Positions 37,393 through 45,261 of a stretch of 64,000 nucleotides of DNA are shown here, one piece after another. Position numbers and translations under genes: made by a program. Every line of letters begins with the position of its first letter. Within the stretch, counting starts at the first letter, position 1. Source of the DNA: Sulfitobacter sp. S223 (GTDB lineage Bacteria > Pseudomonadota > Alphaproteobacteria > Rhodobacterales > Rhodobacteraceae); assembly GCF_025143825.1 (NCBI RefSeq), contig NZ_CP083560.1:2790001-2854000 (forward strand), given 5' to 3'. Under the pieces are notes generated by a model that saw only the letters and a list, made by a program, of their open reading frames with translations, did no database searches and was not told where the DNA came from.

Positions 37393-38198
37393 GTATCGAG
37401 AGACTTTTGCAAAATCGCCAAAGCTTCGCTGTGAATTTCGGCATTGGCCGCAGCAATCACGCGACCTCCATTATGGGCCGGTCGTCCATGCCAATCGGTC
37501 ACAATGCCCCCGGCGGCTTCAATGACCGCAAGTGGTCCCTGAATGTCATAAGCGTTTAGCCCCGCTTCGATTACCAAATCGACCTGACCCGTAGCCACCA
37601 ACGCATAGGCATAACAATCCATTCCGTAACGGGTCAGCTGCGCGCAATGGGACACTGCGCGAAACGCCGCTTCTTCCTGCGCGCTGCCAACTTCAGGGAA
37701 CGTCGTAAAGACAATGGCTTCTGACAAGGGCCGCGGCGCGCGGGTATGCAGACTGCGGTGGTTTTCACCATGGATCAATGTCGCGCCTTCGGGCGTCCCG
37801 ATAAATCGTTCAGCAATATAAGGCTGATCTACGATGCCAATAAACGGACCTTCATCATCGCCAACAGCGATCAGTACGCCCCACGTAGGGGTACCGGAGA
37901 TAAAGCTCCGCGTACCGTCAATGGGGTCCAGCACCCAAGTCAGCCCGCTGGTACCAGCGGTGCTGCCTAGTTCCTCGCCCATTATGGCATCGTGAGGTCG
38001 GTGCTGCGCAAGAATATCGCGCATTGCTGCCTCTGCAGCACGGTCGGCAATCGTGACAGGATCAAACCCGTCGGCCAATTTATTATCGGCCCCCAGATCG
38101 CTGCTGCGAAAATATGGCAGGATAACCGCACGCGCGGCATCCGCCATCAGATGCGCCACACGGCAAAGCTCTTGGCTCAGTTCGGGATCATTTTTCAT
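37389..38198 (-). CDS. Inositol monophosphatase family phosphatase, probably HisN
   Basis: 269 residues. GEELG at 74-78, LDPIDGTRSFISG at 90-102 and NAYDIQGPLAVIEAAGGIVTDW near 218-239 are the metal-binding sites of the family. The last motif has the form seen in histidinol-phosphate phosphatases (HisN), so I favour histidine biosynthesis over myo-inositol phosphatase. Overlaps the next gene by 4 bp. Substrate remains an inference. Confidence 0.82.
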   Translation of the reverse strand: MKNDPELSQELCRVAHLMADAARAVILPYFRSSDLGADNKLADGFDPVTIADRAAEAAMRDILAQHRPHDAIMGEELGSTAGTSGLTWVLDPIDGTRSFISGTPTWGVLIAVGDDEGPFIGIVDQPYIAERFIGTPEGATLIHGENHRSLHTRAPRPLSEAIVFTTFPEVGSAQEEAAFRAVSHCAQLTRYGMDCYAYALVATGQVDLVIEAGLNAYDIQGPLAVIEAAGGIVTDWHGRPAHNGGRVIAAANAEIHSEALAILQKSLDT

Positions 38199-38278
38199 GG
38201 GTGATAAGTCTCACCCGCAGGACAGCCGCGCAAGACGCTGCCAACCGGAAAACATCAATCCACTTGAAGTTGAGGAAT

Positions 38279-38653
38279 TCAGGCCACATCACTCAGCACG
38301 CGCGCCAATTCGAAAAGGCGGCGGCGTTGGCTTTCGGGAATGGCATAGTAGGATCGCACCAGCTCTACCGCTTCTTTATCTTCCAACAAATCATGCGGGA
38401 TAGCACATTGCTGGGTCGGAGCGGGCTCTTCGGCATCTGGAACGCCTTCAAAGAAGGCAGATACCGGAACGCCCAATGCGCCCGCAATATCCCAAAGTCG
38501 CGAAGCACTGACACGATTTGCGCCTGTTTCGTATTTCTGGATTTGTTGAAACTTGATGCCGACAAGTTCTGCCAGCTGTTGTTGCGTCATACCAATCAAC
38601 CAGCGGCGTTGTCGGATTTTCTTACCTACATAGGTATCTACAATATGAGCCAT
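38279..38653 (-). CDS. XRE-family transcriptional regulator
   Basis: 124 residues. HTH at about 10-65 (IRQRRWLIGMTQQQLAELVGI, FQQIQKYETGANRVSASRLWDIAGALG), then a C-terminal region with an ELVRSYYAIPESQRRRLFELARVL helix. This plan matches the small SinR-like alphaproteobacterial regulators. The ATG at MAHIVDTYVGKKIRQRRW fits the family N-terminus. Targets unknown; it sits 80 nt from the HisN-like gene on the same strand. Confidence 0.88.
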   Translation of the reverse strand: MAHIVDTYVGKKIRQRRWLIGMTQQQLAELVGIKFQQIQKYETGANRVSASRLWDIAGALGVPVSAFFEGVPDAEEPAPTQQCAIPHDLLEDKEAVELVRSYYAIPESQRRRLFELARVLSDVA

Positions 38654-39001
38654 TTGAATAGCCTGCTTTCTTACTCTGTGCCAAAACATGCGTCTGTCAA
38701 TTCTTCGGCTGGCAGAGCGAAACAATATAAACGCCTATAATTCTTAAATAGTATAGCACACCCTATCGTCGTTTATGCGCAAAAAACCTGTGCTTTGGCG
38801 CACAGGATTTTCACACTTGGACAATGCCAGTCCGATTTCTTGATCTTCACAAGCGCGCCTCGGTTCTAAATCAGCTACAAGACGCGAAAATTAAAAACTT
38901 CACTTTCAATAATGTCGAAAAAAGCATCCAGCAGATCAACTTGCAACAAAAAACAATAAGTTCCGGGCCTGCATTTGCGCACATAGTGGCCTTTTTACTG
39001 T
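38654..39001. other. AT-rich gap with a terminator
   Basis: About 350 bp, clearly richer in A and T than the genes around it. It should carry the promoter of the XRE gene at its left end (TATA-rich around 38740-38760). A 70-codon plus-strand frame here overlaps the LysR gene and has no support. A terminator lies in its middle, leaving about 190 bp between LysR and that terminator that might encode a small RNA. Confidence 0.5.
38781..38811 (-). terminator. Intrinsic terminator in the XRE/LysR gap
   Basis: Stem CCTGTGC/GCACAGG with a 6-nt loop; on the minus strand it is followed by six T. It lies 191 nt after the LysR stop, so it ends either the LysR transcript or a separate small RNA. Confidence 0.75.
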
Positions 39002-39853
39002 TCACTTATTTGCAAGACGGGCTTTCAAAAGGCTAATCAACCGCTCTAAAGGCTCGGTCAAAGCCCCTTCGGATCTGTAAAGGTTGATCATTTGCCGGGG
39101 TAATTCGGGCAAAGTGCCGCCATGGTCGATTCGGGTTAACTGCTGCGCTTCAGTACCCTCAATGGCGGTATGGACGGCGAGATCGGCACTTACTGTGGCG
39201 TGGATCGCGCTGTCATTGTCAGTCTCCACCAGCATTTGCCAAGGAATATCCGCAGCATCCAGGGCAGCCACCACCTGTTTGCGAAACGTACACAGCCGAC
39301 CAAACGCAATATTAAGTGGTCTTTGCCGCCATGCTGCACCGCTTTGGGCTCCGATCCAGTGCATGGGACGCTCTGCCAACGTGATGCCGCCGTTACCCAA
39401 GGATGTCTCGGTGGTAAGAATGACATCACATTCTCCCTTTGCGAACATTTCTTTGAGCGTGTGGGTGTGGCAAGATTCCAGAACGATCCTGATCGCGGGA
39501 TAGACGCTGTTAAATTGTTTAAGCACCTGTGGAATTGCCGGATAAACGATGTCATGCGGCACACCCAATCTCAGCGTGCCTGCAAATTCCTGCGCCGTAA
39601 GTCGCAGCACCGCCTCGTCGTTCATAGCAACCATCCGGCGCGCATACCCCAATAGCTGGTCCCCGCTGGCGGTGAACGCGATGGTGCGGCCGCTGCGGTC
39701 CAGCAACTCTACGTCCAACAACTCCTCTAGCCGCTTGAGCTGCATTGATACCGCCGATTGCGTCAGATGCAAAAAGCCAGCCGCGCGCGTGACACCGCCC
39801 GCATCCGCGACAGCGACGAGAGACCGCAAGGTTGCCAGATCAAGATTGCGCAT
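39002..39853 (-). CDS. LysR-family transcriptional regulator
   Basis: 283 residues. Winged HTH at 4-63 (LATLRSLVAVADAGGVTRAAGFLHLTQSAVSMQLKRLEELL), linker helix, and a type-2 periplasmic-binding effector domain from about 90. Divergent from the small DUF1127 gene over a 120-bp AT-rich gap, so DUF1127 regulation is possible. Effector unknown. Confidence 0.92.
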   Translation of the reverse strand: MRNLDLATLRSLVAVADAGGVTRAAGFLHLTQSAVSMQLKRLEELLDVELLDRSGRTIAFTASGDQLLGYARRMVAMNDEAVLRLTAQEFAGTLRLGVPHDIVYPAIPQVLKQFNSVYPAIRIVLESCHTHTLKEMFAKGECDVILTTETSLGNGGITLAERPMHWIGAQSGAAWRQRPLNIAFGRLCTFRKQVVAALDAADIPWQMLVETDNDSAIHATVSADLAVHTAIEGTEAQQLTRIDHGGTLPELPRQMINLYRSEGALTEPLERLISLLKARLANK

Positions 39854-39973
39854 ACATCACCAATTCAAATGAGCTACATCAAAAACATTCGTTTTAATGA
39901 TGCATCGCCCTGCTCCATATATCAAGCACCGAAATGAAACACACCAAACACATCACAGATACTGGAGCATCCC

Positions 39974-40192
39974 ATGCGTATTTCCATTCCTTCTGCCTTC
40001 TTTCGTCCTTCATCCGTCACGCGCCCGCGCACGCGGCTTTCCCTGCTTAATCTTCTGGCGCTCTGGCGGAGCCGAAGAGCATTGGGTGCGCTTTGCGAAA
40101 ACCAATTGCAGGACATAGGGCTAAGTCGTTCTCAGGCCCGCGCGGAGGCCGCAAAACCTATCTGGGACGCCCCATCCTCCTGGAGATGCTAA
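39974..40192 (+). CDS. DUF1127 domain small protein
   Basis: 72 residues; the C-terminal half LLALWRSRRALGALCENQLQDIGLSRSQARAEAAKP is a DUF1127 (YjiS-like) domain with the conserved L-x-D-I-G-L-S-R core and basic residues before it. Such Arg-rich small proteins in alphaproteobacteria bind RNA or affect phosphate and stress physiology. GGAG is 6 nt before the ATG. Divergent from LysR, which may regulate it. Confidence 0.85.
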   Translation: MRISIPSAFFRPSSVTRPRTRLSLLNLLALWRSRRALGALCENQLQDIGLSRSQARAEAAKPIWDAPSSWRC

Positions 40193-40300
40193 CCAAGTTG
40201 CAAAACCTGAGCAAAAAACCTTGAAAAGCGGCGGCCAGCACACGATATTACGGGTAACCCCGCGGTAATCTTGTGCGGGACAGCTTTTAGGGAGTTTTAC

Positions 40301-41077
40301 ATGGCAGACGTGAATACAATCCGGACGCGTGCCGGAAGCCGCACAGCCGCGATTGATGAGGGCCTGCGCGCACACATGAGCAAAGTCTACGGCACAATGT
40401 CCGTAGGCATGTTGATCACATTCGCCGCCGCTTGGGCGATTTCGGGCTTGGCGGTTACATCCGATCCAGCCGGCGCCACGATGGCACTGCGCGAAGGTCA
40501 GTATCTGACAGGTCTTGGTCAGGCGCTTTATGCATCCCCGTTGAAATGGGTTGTCATGTTCGCCCCGCTTGCGTTCATCTTTGGCTTTAGCGCAGGGATC
40601 AACCGGATGTCAGCAGCGACCGCGCAGCTGGTATTCTACGCATTTGCACTGGTGATGGGTGTGTCGATCAGCTCGATCTTCCTTGTCTACACCGGCTTCT
40701 CGATCATTCAGGTTTTCCTTGTAACAGCTATCGCTTTTGCGGGTCTGTCACTCTGGGGCTACACCACGAAAAAAGACATCTCCGCTTGGGGTAGTTTCCT
40801 GATCATGGGTGTAATCGGCCTGATCGTTGCGTCGATCGTCAGCATCTTCTTCCCGAACCCTGCATTGACCTTTGCTATCTCTGCAATCGGTGTGCTGATC
40901 TTTGCGGGCCTCACAGCCTATGACACGCAGCGCATCAAGACCGAATATGTTGCACACGCACAGCACGGTGACAGCGAATGGCTGGGTAAGGCCGCGATCA
41001 TGGGCGCGCTGAACCTCTACCTGAACTTCATCAACATGTTCATGTTCCTGCTTCAACTCATGGGCAACCGTGAATAA
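40301..41077 (+). CDS. Bax inhibitor-1/YccA family membrane protein
   Basis: 258 residues, seven membrane segments after a 25-residue cytoplasmic head. FVMF-type core segments, FIFGFSAGINRMSAATAQLVFYAF near 93-116 and FAGLTAYDTQRIKTEY near 204-219 (with the Asp of the pH-sensing pair) identify the BI-1/UPF0005 family, a pH-sensitive Ca2+ leak channel. GGGAG precedes the ATG. Followed by a strong terminator. Confidence 0.93.
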   Translation: MADVNTIRTRAGSRTAAIDEGLRAHMSKVYGTMSVGMLITFAAAWAISGLAVTSDPAGATMALREGQYLTGLGQALYASPLKWVVMFAPLAFIFGFSAGINRMSAATAQLVFYAFALVMGVSISSIFLVYTGFSIIQVFLVTAIAFAGLSLWGYTTKKDISAWGSFLIMGVIGLIVASIVSIFFPNPALTFAISAIGVLIFAGLTAYDTQRIKTEYVAHAQHGDSEWLGKAAIMGALNLYLNFINMFMFLLQLMGNRE

Positions 41078-41100
41078 GCAGGTCCACAACGACACTATTC

Positions 41101-41129
41101 AGGCCGCTCCTTCGGGGGCGGCCTTTTTG
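41101..41129 (+). terminator. Intrinsic terminator with UUCG tetraloop
   Basis: AGGCCGCTCC pairs with GGGGCGGCCT (one T-G pair) across a TTCG tetraloop, followed by TTTTTG. It ends the BI-1 gene transcript directly before the DUF1272 gene. Confidence 0.9.
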
Positions 41130-41142
41130 TTTGGAGAGTATG

Positions 41143-41451
41143 ATGCTTGAGCTGAGACCCAATTGCGAAATGTGTGACCGCGACCTGCCACCAGACAGCG
41201 CTGAGGCCCGGATTTGCAGCTATGAATGCACCTTCTGTGTGGGCTGCGTTGAACAGGTTCTGCACAACGTCTGTCCGAATTGCGGAGGCGGCTTTGTCCC
41301 TCGCCCCATCCGGCCCCGAAAGGCCCACCGCGATGGCACCGGCCTGCGCCACAATCCGGCGAGTACCAAACGGCGTAAACTGAAGTGGACCACTGCCGAC
41401 ATCACTGCATTCGTGGCAAAGCGGCGCGACATCCCGCCACAAGATCGCTGA
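41143..41451 (+). CDS. DUF1272 zinc-ribbon protein
   Basis: 102 residues starting MLELRPNCEMCDRDLPPDS. Cys pairs at 8/11, 24/28 and further CVGCVEQ and CPNCGGG make two zinc knuckles, the DUF1272 pattern. A basic tail follows. The start could be one codon earlier; GGAG spacing favours this one. Function unknown. Confidence 0.85.
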   Translation: MLELRPNCEMCDRDLPPDSAEARICSYECTFCVGCVEQVLHNVCPNCGGGFVPRPIRPRKAHRDGTGLRHNPASTKRRKLKWTTADITAFVAKRRDIPPQDR

Positions 41452-41521
41452 AAGCTTCTGCGGCCTGCTGAGCACCCCCTGAGGCCAGTTAAGCCGCTCC
41501 GCATTCCTTCAGCCCTAAAAC

Positions 41522-41550
41522 GCAAAAAGCCGCGCAAAACTGCGCGGCTT
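41522..41550 (-). terminator. Intrinsic terminator of rpmG
   Basis: Perfect 10-bp stem AAGCCGCGCA/TGCGCGGCTT with a 4-nt loop, followed on the minus strand by TTTTTGCG. Lies 24 nt after the rpmG stop. Confidence 0.9.
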
Positions 41551-41574
41551 TATAAGCGTCAAAGTCAGGCGATC

Positions 41575-41742
41575 TTACTTGATCTTGCCTTCTTTGTATT
41601 CAACGTGCTTGCGCGCAACGGGGTCATATTTCTTGATGACCATTTTTTCGGTCATGGTGCGTGCGTTCTTTTTTGTAACGTAGAAGTGGCCTGTGCCCGC
41701 GGACGAGTTCAGACGGATCTTGATCGTGGTTGGCTTAGCCAT
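41575..41742 (-). CDS. rpmG: 50S ribosomal protein L33
   Basis: 55 residues read directly from the sequence: starts [20 protein letters not shown] and ends EYKEGKIK, with the conserved [10 protein letters not shown] and [10 protein letters not shown] stretches. This is the Cys-free (zinc-independent) L33 form. It belongs to the large ribosomal subunit near the E site. A GAGAAGA ribosome binding site precedes the ATG, and a strong terminator follows, so it is monocistronic. Confidence 0.95.
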   Translation of the reverse strand: MAKPTTIKIRLNSSAGTGHFYVTKKNARTMTEKMVIKKYDPVARKHVEYKEGKIK

Positions 41743-41920
41743 TTTATCTTCTCCTGTGCAGCGGCACGCCCAATGCGGCGCGCGCGCGTAATCTCTGAGC
41801 CTCGGCTTCTACCTTCGCCACGGGCCGAGTCAACCCCGTATTGCACATGTTCCGTGCATGGGCAGCAAAATTTACCACTCTTCGCATCATGAATGTTGCC
41901 GCAACCGTTCTAATAGTGCT

Positions 41921-42008
41921 ACGTCACCCCTGACGGGAGAGCTGCGGGAAACCGTAGCGCCGAAGAAGCAACCGCCCCGGAAACTCTCAGGCCAATGACA
42001 GAGGGGGC
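41921..42008 (+). promoter_or_regulatory. Glycine riboswitch (single aptamer)
   Basis: The segment has the order of conserved glycine-aptamer elements: CCCCT P1 arm, GACGGGAGAG, the GCCGAAGAAGCAA core, AACTCTCAGGCC, GACAGAGGGGG. P1 closes as CCCCT (41927-41931) with AGGGG (42002-42006), and GAGAG pairs with CTCTC. I see one aptamer only. Between it and dadA (42009-42045) a GC hairpin and GCACTTTG/CAAAAGGTGC pairing could hide the AAAGGTG ribosome binding site, suggesting translational control. Confidence 0.93.
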
Positions 42009-42045
42009 ACTTTGCCCGCCCGTGCGGCGGCACAAAAGGTGCGCT

Positions 42046-43293
42046 ATGACAACACAGTCCTCCCCGAAAATCGCCGTGATTGGCGCCGGAATTACCGGTG
42101 TGACCACGGCCTACATGCTTGCCCGCAAGGGCGCTCAGGTCACCCTCTTCGAGGCAAACCCCTACCCAGCGATGGAGACCAGCTATGCCAACGGCGGCCA
42201 GCTGTCGGCCTCTAACGCCGAGGTATGGAATTCTGTCCCGACAGTTCTCAAAGGTATGAAGTGGATGTTTAAGTCCGGTGCACCTTTGCTGCTGAACCCG
42301 AAGCCGTCGTGGCACAAGTATTCATGGCTGGCCGAATTCGTCGGGGCGATTCCCAAATACCGCGAGAACACCATCCAGACTGTTAAATGGGCGCTAGAAG
42401 CGCGCGCGCATCTACGCACCATCTCCGAAGACGAAGGCATCGACTTTGACCGCGAGGAACGCGGCATCCTGCATTTCTATGGCAGCAAGGGCGAATTCGA
42501 CACCGCAGCCAAGGTCACCACCCTATTGGCCGAAGGCGGGTTGGAGCGGCACGCCGTAACTCCCGCAGAAATCGAACAGATTGAGCCTGCGCTTAAGGGC
42601 GATATTTACGGCGGCTTTTTTACCGAGAGCGATTTCACCGGCGACATTCACAAATTCACCAGTGCACTGGCCAAAGGATGTGCCAAACGCGGCGTGACGC
42701 TGCGCATGTCCACCTTCGTGACCAAGGTCGACGCCGCACAGGGCAAGATCGCCATCTCCAGCCAGCCCGCTCAGGGAAAGCACGAGAAAAAAGGCGGTGT
42801 CCTGACCGAGATCTACGACAAGGTCGTGATCTGTTCAGGGGTGAAGTCGCGGAGCTTTGCCGCGCATCTGGGCGATCGGCTGAATATCTATCCGGTCAAA
42901 GGTTATTCTTTGACGATCAATCTGGAAGATGAGGCCGCGCAAACCGCTGCCCCCACCGTCAGCTTGCTTGATGACAACGCCAAGATCGTCACCAGCCGCT
43001 TGGGTAAGTCGCGGTTCCGCGTTGCGGGTACGGCTGAATTCAACGGGTATAACAAAGACATCGTCTGGAACCGCGTGGCACCGATGCTGGATTGGTGCCA
43101 CACGCATTTCCCCGAAATGAGTACCGAAAGCTTCCAATCCTGGGCGGGCCTGCGGCCTATGATGCCGAATGTGCTGCCCCGTGTTGGACAGGGGCGCAAC
43201 CCTGCGGTCTTCTACAACACAGGCCATGGGCATTTGGGATGGACCCTGTCTGCCGCCACCGCCGAGATCGTCTCGGAACTGGCCATCGCCTAA
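42046..43293 (+). CDS. dadA: D-amino acid dehydrogenase (DadA-type FAD oxidoreductase)
   Basis: 415 residues. FAD-binding VIGAGITGVTTAYMLARKG (11-29) with GAGITG, ETSYANGGQLSAS near 45-57, and a C-terminal WAGLRPMMPNVLPRVGQ and GHGHLGWTLS, the DadA signature. It oxidises D-amino acids to 2-oxo acids and ammonia, passing electrons to the respiratory chain. The glycine riboswitch in front suggests glycine or a closely linked amino acid is its signal, perhaps also a substrate. The ATG used is the one behind the riboswitch RBS; the longer frame would start inside the aptamer. Confidence 0.92.
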   Translation: MTTQSSPKIAVIGAGITGVTTAYMLARKGAQVTLFEANPYPAMETSYANGGQLSASNAEVWNSVPTVLKGMKWMFKSGAPLLLNPKPSWHKYSWLAEFVGAIPKYRENTIQTVKWALEARAHLRTISEDEGIDFDREERGILHFYGSKGEFDTAAKVTTLLAEGGLERHAVTPAEIEQIEPALKGDIYGGFFTESDFTGDIHKFTSALAKGCAKRGVTLRMSTFVTKVDAAQGKIAISSQPAQGKHEKKGGVLTEIYDKVVICSGVKSRSFAAHLGDRLNIYPVKGYSLTINLEDEAAQTAAPTVSLLDDNAKIVTSRLGKSRFRVAGTAEFNGYNKDIVWNRVAPMLDWCHTHFPEMSTESFQSWAGLRPMMPNVLPRVGQGRNPAVFYNTGHGHLGWTLSAATAEIVSELAIA

Positions 43294-43358
43294 ACTGCCC
43301 AAACCACCCCTGCGGGTGCAGCACGACACGCTGTATCCGCAGGTTAAGTTATGAAAAT

Positions 43359-43773
43359 GCGCGAAAGGCCTATAAGCCGGATTCTGTCCCGAGGGTTGCC
43401 CCTCATGGATGACCATTCCTCTGACCATGCCGTTACCGACACAGCTACAGCCGCCAACCCGGACCTGCTGGAGCGAAAGAAGCTCCGCCGCCATGCCCGA
43501 AGACACAGAAGCACGCGGTCCCTATTTGGCGTTGCTCCCGGTGGGGCTTGCCATGCCGCCGCTGTTGCCAGCCGCGCGGTGGGCTCTTACCCCACCGTTT
43601 CACCCTTACCTGCCAACGCGCCAAGGCGAACCTTGACTGACAGGCGGTTTATTTTCTGTGGCGCTTTCCGTCGGGTTACCCCGCCCGGGCGTTACCCGGC
43701 ACCGTTTCTTTCCGGAGTCCGGACTTTCCTCCCCGTTGGTTGCCCAACGAAGCGGCCATCCAGCCTTCCGCGC
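43359..43773 (-). ncRNA. rnpB: RNase P RNA (class A)
   Basis: About 415 nt. Near the 5' end GAGGAAAGTCCGG (CR-I of RNase P RNA) and near the 3' end ACAGAATCCGGCTTAT (CR-V) are both exact. The ends pair as P1: GCGCGGAAGGC with GCCTTTCGCGC, one G-U. It processes tRNA precursors. Open frames across it are chance. Ends are set from P1 and may be off by a few nt. Confidence 0.95.
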
Positions 43774-43806
43774 AAACATGCGCCTATCCTGCGCAGGATA
43801 GCTTGG

Positions 43807-44466
43807 TCAAGTGCGCAGTGCGTTTTGCGCCAGTGGGGCATAGTCTGCGGCGCACAATGGCCCTGTGGCAAAGGGCCGGAACCGCAGCCTGACAGCCTCT
43901 AGCAACACCTCGTCCGAAGCATCTCCGGTAAACCCTGCCGCTTTCGCCATAGCGCGAAAGCTTTGCCAGTCAGGCACGGGCGGGGCTTGCATATTTGCGG
44001 GCTGTGCAGCAAGTCCCTGCCGCGCCAGACGCGGCCAGTCAAAGTGAGGGCCGGGATCGAATTTTCGCCCCGGTGCCATGTCGGAATGGCCAATCACCCC
44101 TTCAGGTGCAATGTTCCACCGCGCCATAATCCCGCGCAGCAAGCCTTCCAAGGAGTCCATCAGCGGGGCTGAAAATGGGTGCGTGCCGCGGTTATCAAGC
44201 TCGATCCCGATGGACCGCGAATTGATGTCATTTTGCCCACGCCATTCGCCCGCACCTGCATGCCACGCACGCGCTGTTTCCTCCACCATCTGTGTGACGG
44301 CGCCGTCAGCTGCAATCAGGTAATGCGCTGATACTTCAGCGCTCGGGTCGCACAGGCGATCTATGGCTGCCTGCGCGCTTTCCATAGCGGTATAGTGAAT
44401 GACGATCAGGCCGGGCGTCAGGCCATCCCGACGGTCACCGCAATTTGGAGAGCTTTGGACCTGCAT
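43807..44466 (-). CDS. N-acetylmuramoyl-L-alanine amidase (AmpD-like)
   Basis: 219 residues, Amidase_2 domain. Zinc ligands His24 (IVIHYTAM), His127 (VIGHSDMAPGR) and Asp138 (KFDPGPHFDW), with SIGIELDN at 85-92. It cuts the bond between MurNAc and L-alanine in anhydro-muropeptide recycling. No signal peptide, so cytoplasmic like AmpD. The start chosen lies just after the stop of the upstream lipoprotein gene; the long open frame further up overlaps it antiphase and is rejected. Confidence 0.88.
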   Translation of the reverse strand: MQVQSSPNCGDRRDGLTPGLIVIHYTAMESAQAAIDRLCDPSAEVSAHYLIAADGAVTQMVEETARAWHAGAGEWRGQNDINSRSIGIELDNRGTHPFSAPLMDSLEGLLRGIMARWNIAPEGVIGHSDMAPGRKFDPGPHFDWPRLARQGLAAQPANMQAPPVPDWQSFRAMAKAAGFTGDASDEVLLEAVRLRFRPFATGPLCAADYAPLAQNALRT

Positions 44467-44482
44467 TTCGGCAGAGCAGGAG

Positions 44483-45226
44483 TTATTGACCACCGGACCG
44501 GAATACGGCCGGGTTCCAAGTGCAGGCGTAGCCATCCCCATCAGGGTCCATGCCCTTGCGGTCTTTTTCAGGACCACCGAGTTCAAGAAAGGCAATCTGC
44601 GCCTGATCCTGATGGACGAACTGTCCGCAACTACGGGTGTATTTTCTGGCCGCGTTGAAACCCGAACGCTTGTACATCTTTGTGCCAACCGGATGGCTGG
44701 TCTGCAGTGCATACGCCACAATATTCGGGCCGGTGTTTGTCCGCTCAGGCAGGGCTGTTGGCTGGATCACCTGATACTGCGCACGATTGGAAGCGATGCG
44801 TGCGGCGTCGCTTTCGATGCTGCGCTGGCCTGAAACCGCGTCAAAGTTGTTTTCCTGACTGATGCCTGTGGCACTATCAATTACGGCTGGCGCAGGATTG
44901 GACGGGCTCGCCTCCAGCGGTGGCACGCCAGAGTTGTTCGCAGCCGCGTCCAGACGTTCTGCATCCAACGGCTGACCGGTCCGCGCAAGAATCGCAGCAG
45001 TTTGTGCAGCCGTCTCTTCGGCTGATCCGGCCGCGGGCAATGGCTGCGCGCTTACGCTAGGGGCTGAAGGCACGCCGCCTTGAAGGGCCAGATCACGATT
45101 TGCGCGCTGCGCATCAAACGTCTGGTCAAAGCCCACGCCAAAGCGGCTGTCTTCAGGCGCTGCCGGCTGGCAAGCGGCCAAAGCAGCCAAAGTACATGCA
45201 CCCAGCAAAAAACGAACACCCATCAT
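44483..45226 (-). CDS. Lipoprotein with C-terminal excalibur-like motif
   Basis: 247 residues. Lipobox LAAC at 16-19, then a long Ala/Pro/Ser-rich, low-complexity region (20-160) that looks disordered, and a C-terminal part with KYTRSCGQFVHQDQAQIAF and DPDGDGYACTWNP, an excalibur-like Ca2+-binding loop with two Cys. Likely outer-membrane or periplasmic. It is followed by the amidase gene after 16 nt, so a link to cell-wall turnover is possible. Confidence 0.8.
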   Translation of the reverse strand: MMGVRFLLGACTLAALAACQPAAPEDSRFGVGFDQTFDAQRANRDLALQGGVPSAPSVSAQPLPAAGSAEETAAQTAAILARTGQPLDAERLDAAANNSGVPPLEASPSNPAPAVIDSATGISQENNFDAVSGQRSIESDAARIASNRAQYQVIQPTALPERTNTGPNIVAYALQTSHPVGTKMYKRSGFNAARKYTRSCGQFVHQDQAQIAFLELGGPEKDRKGMDPDGDGYACTWNPAVFRSGGQ

Positions 45227-45261
45227 CTCAAAAGCCTGCTTTCATTCCGCGTTGAGCGCAT

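Noticed and set aside
38824..39036. 70-codon plus-strand frame in the AT-rich gap
   Set aside because: No RBS, no family resemblance, and it runs into the LysR gene on the other strand.
41860..41920. Second (tandem) glycine aptamer upstream of the first
   Set aside because: The upstream sequence lacks the CCGAAG and CTCTCAGG core motifs, so the riboswitch is called single.
43351..43902. 183-codon plus-strand frame across RNase P RNA
   Set aside because: The region is clearly rnpB by its conserved ends and P1 pairing; the frame is chance.
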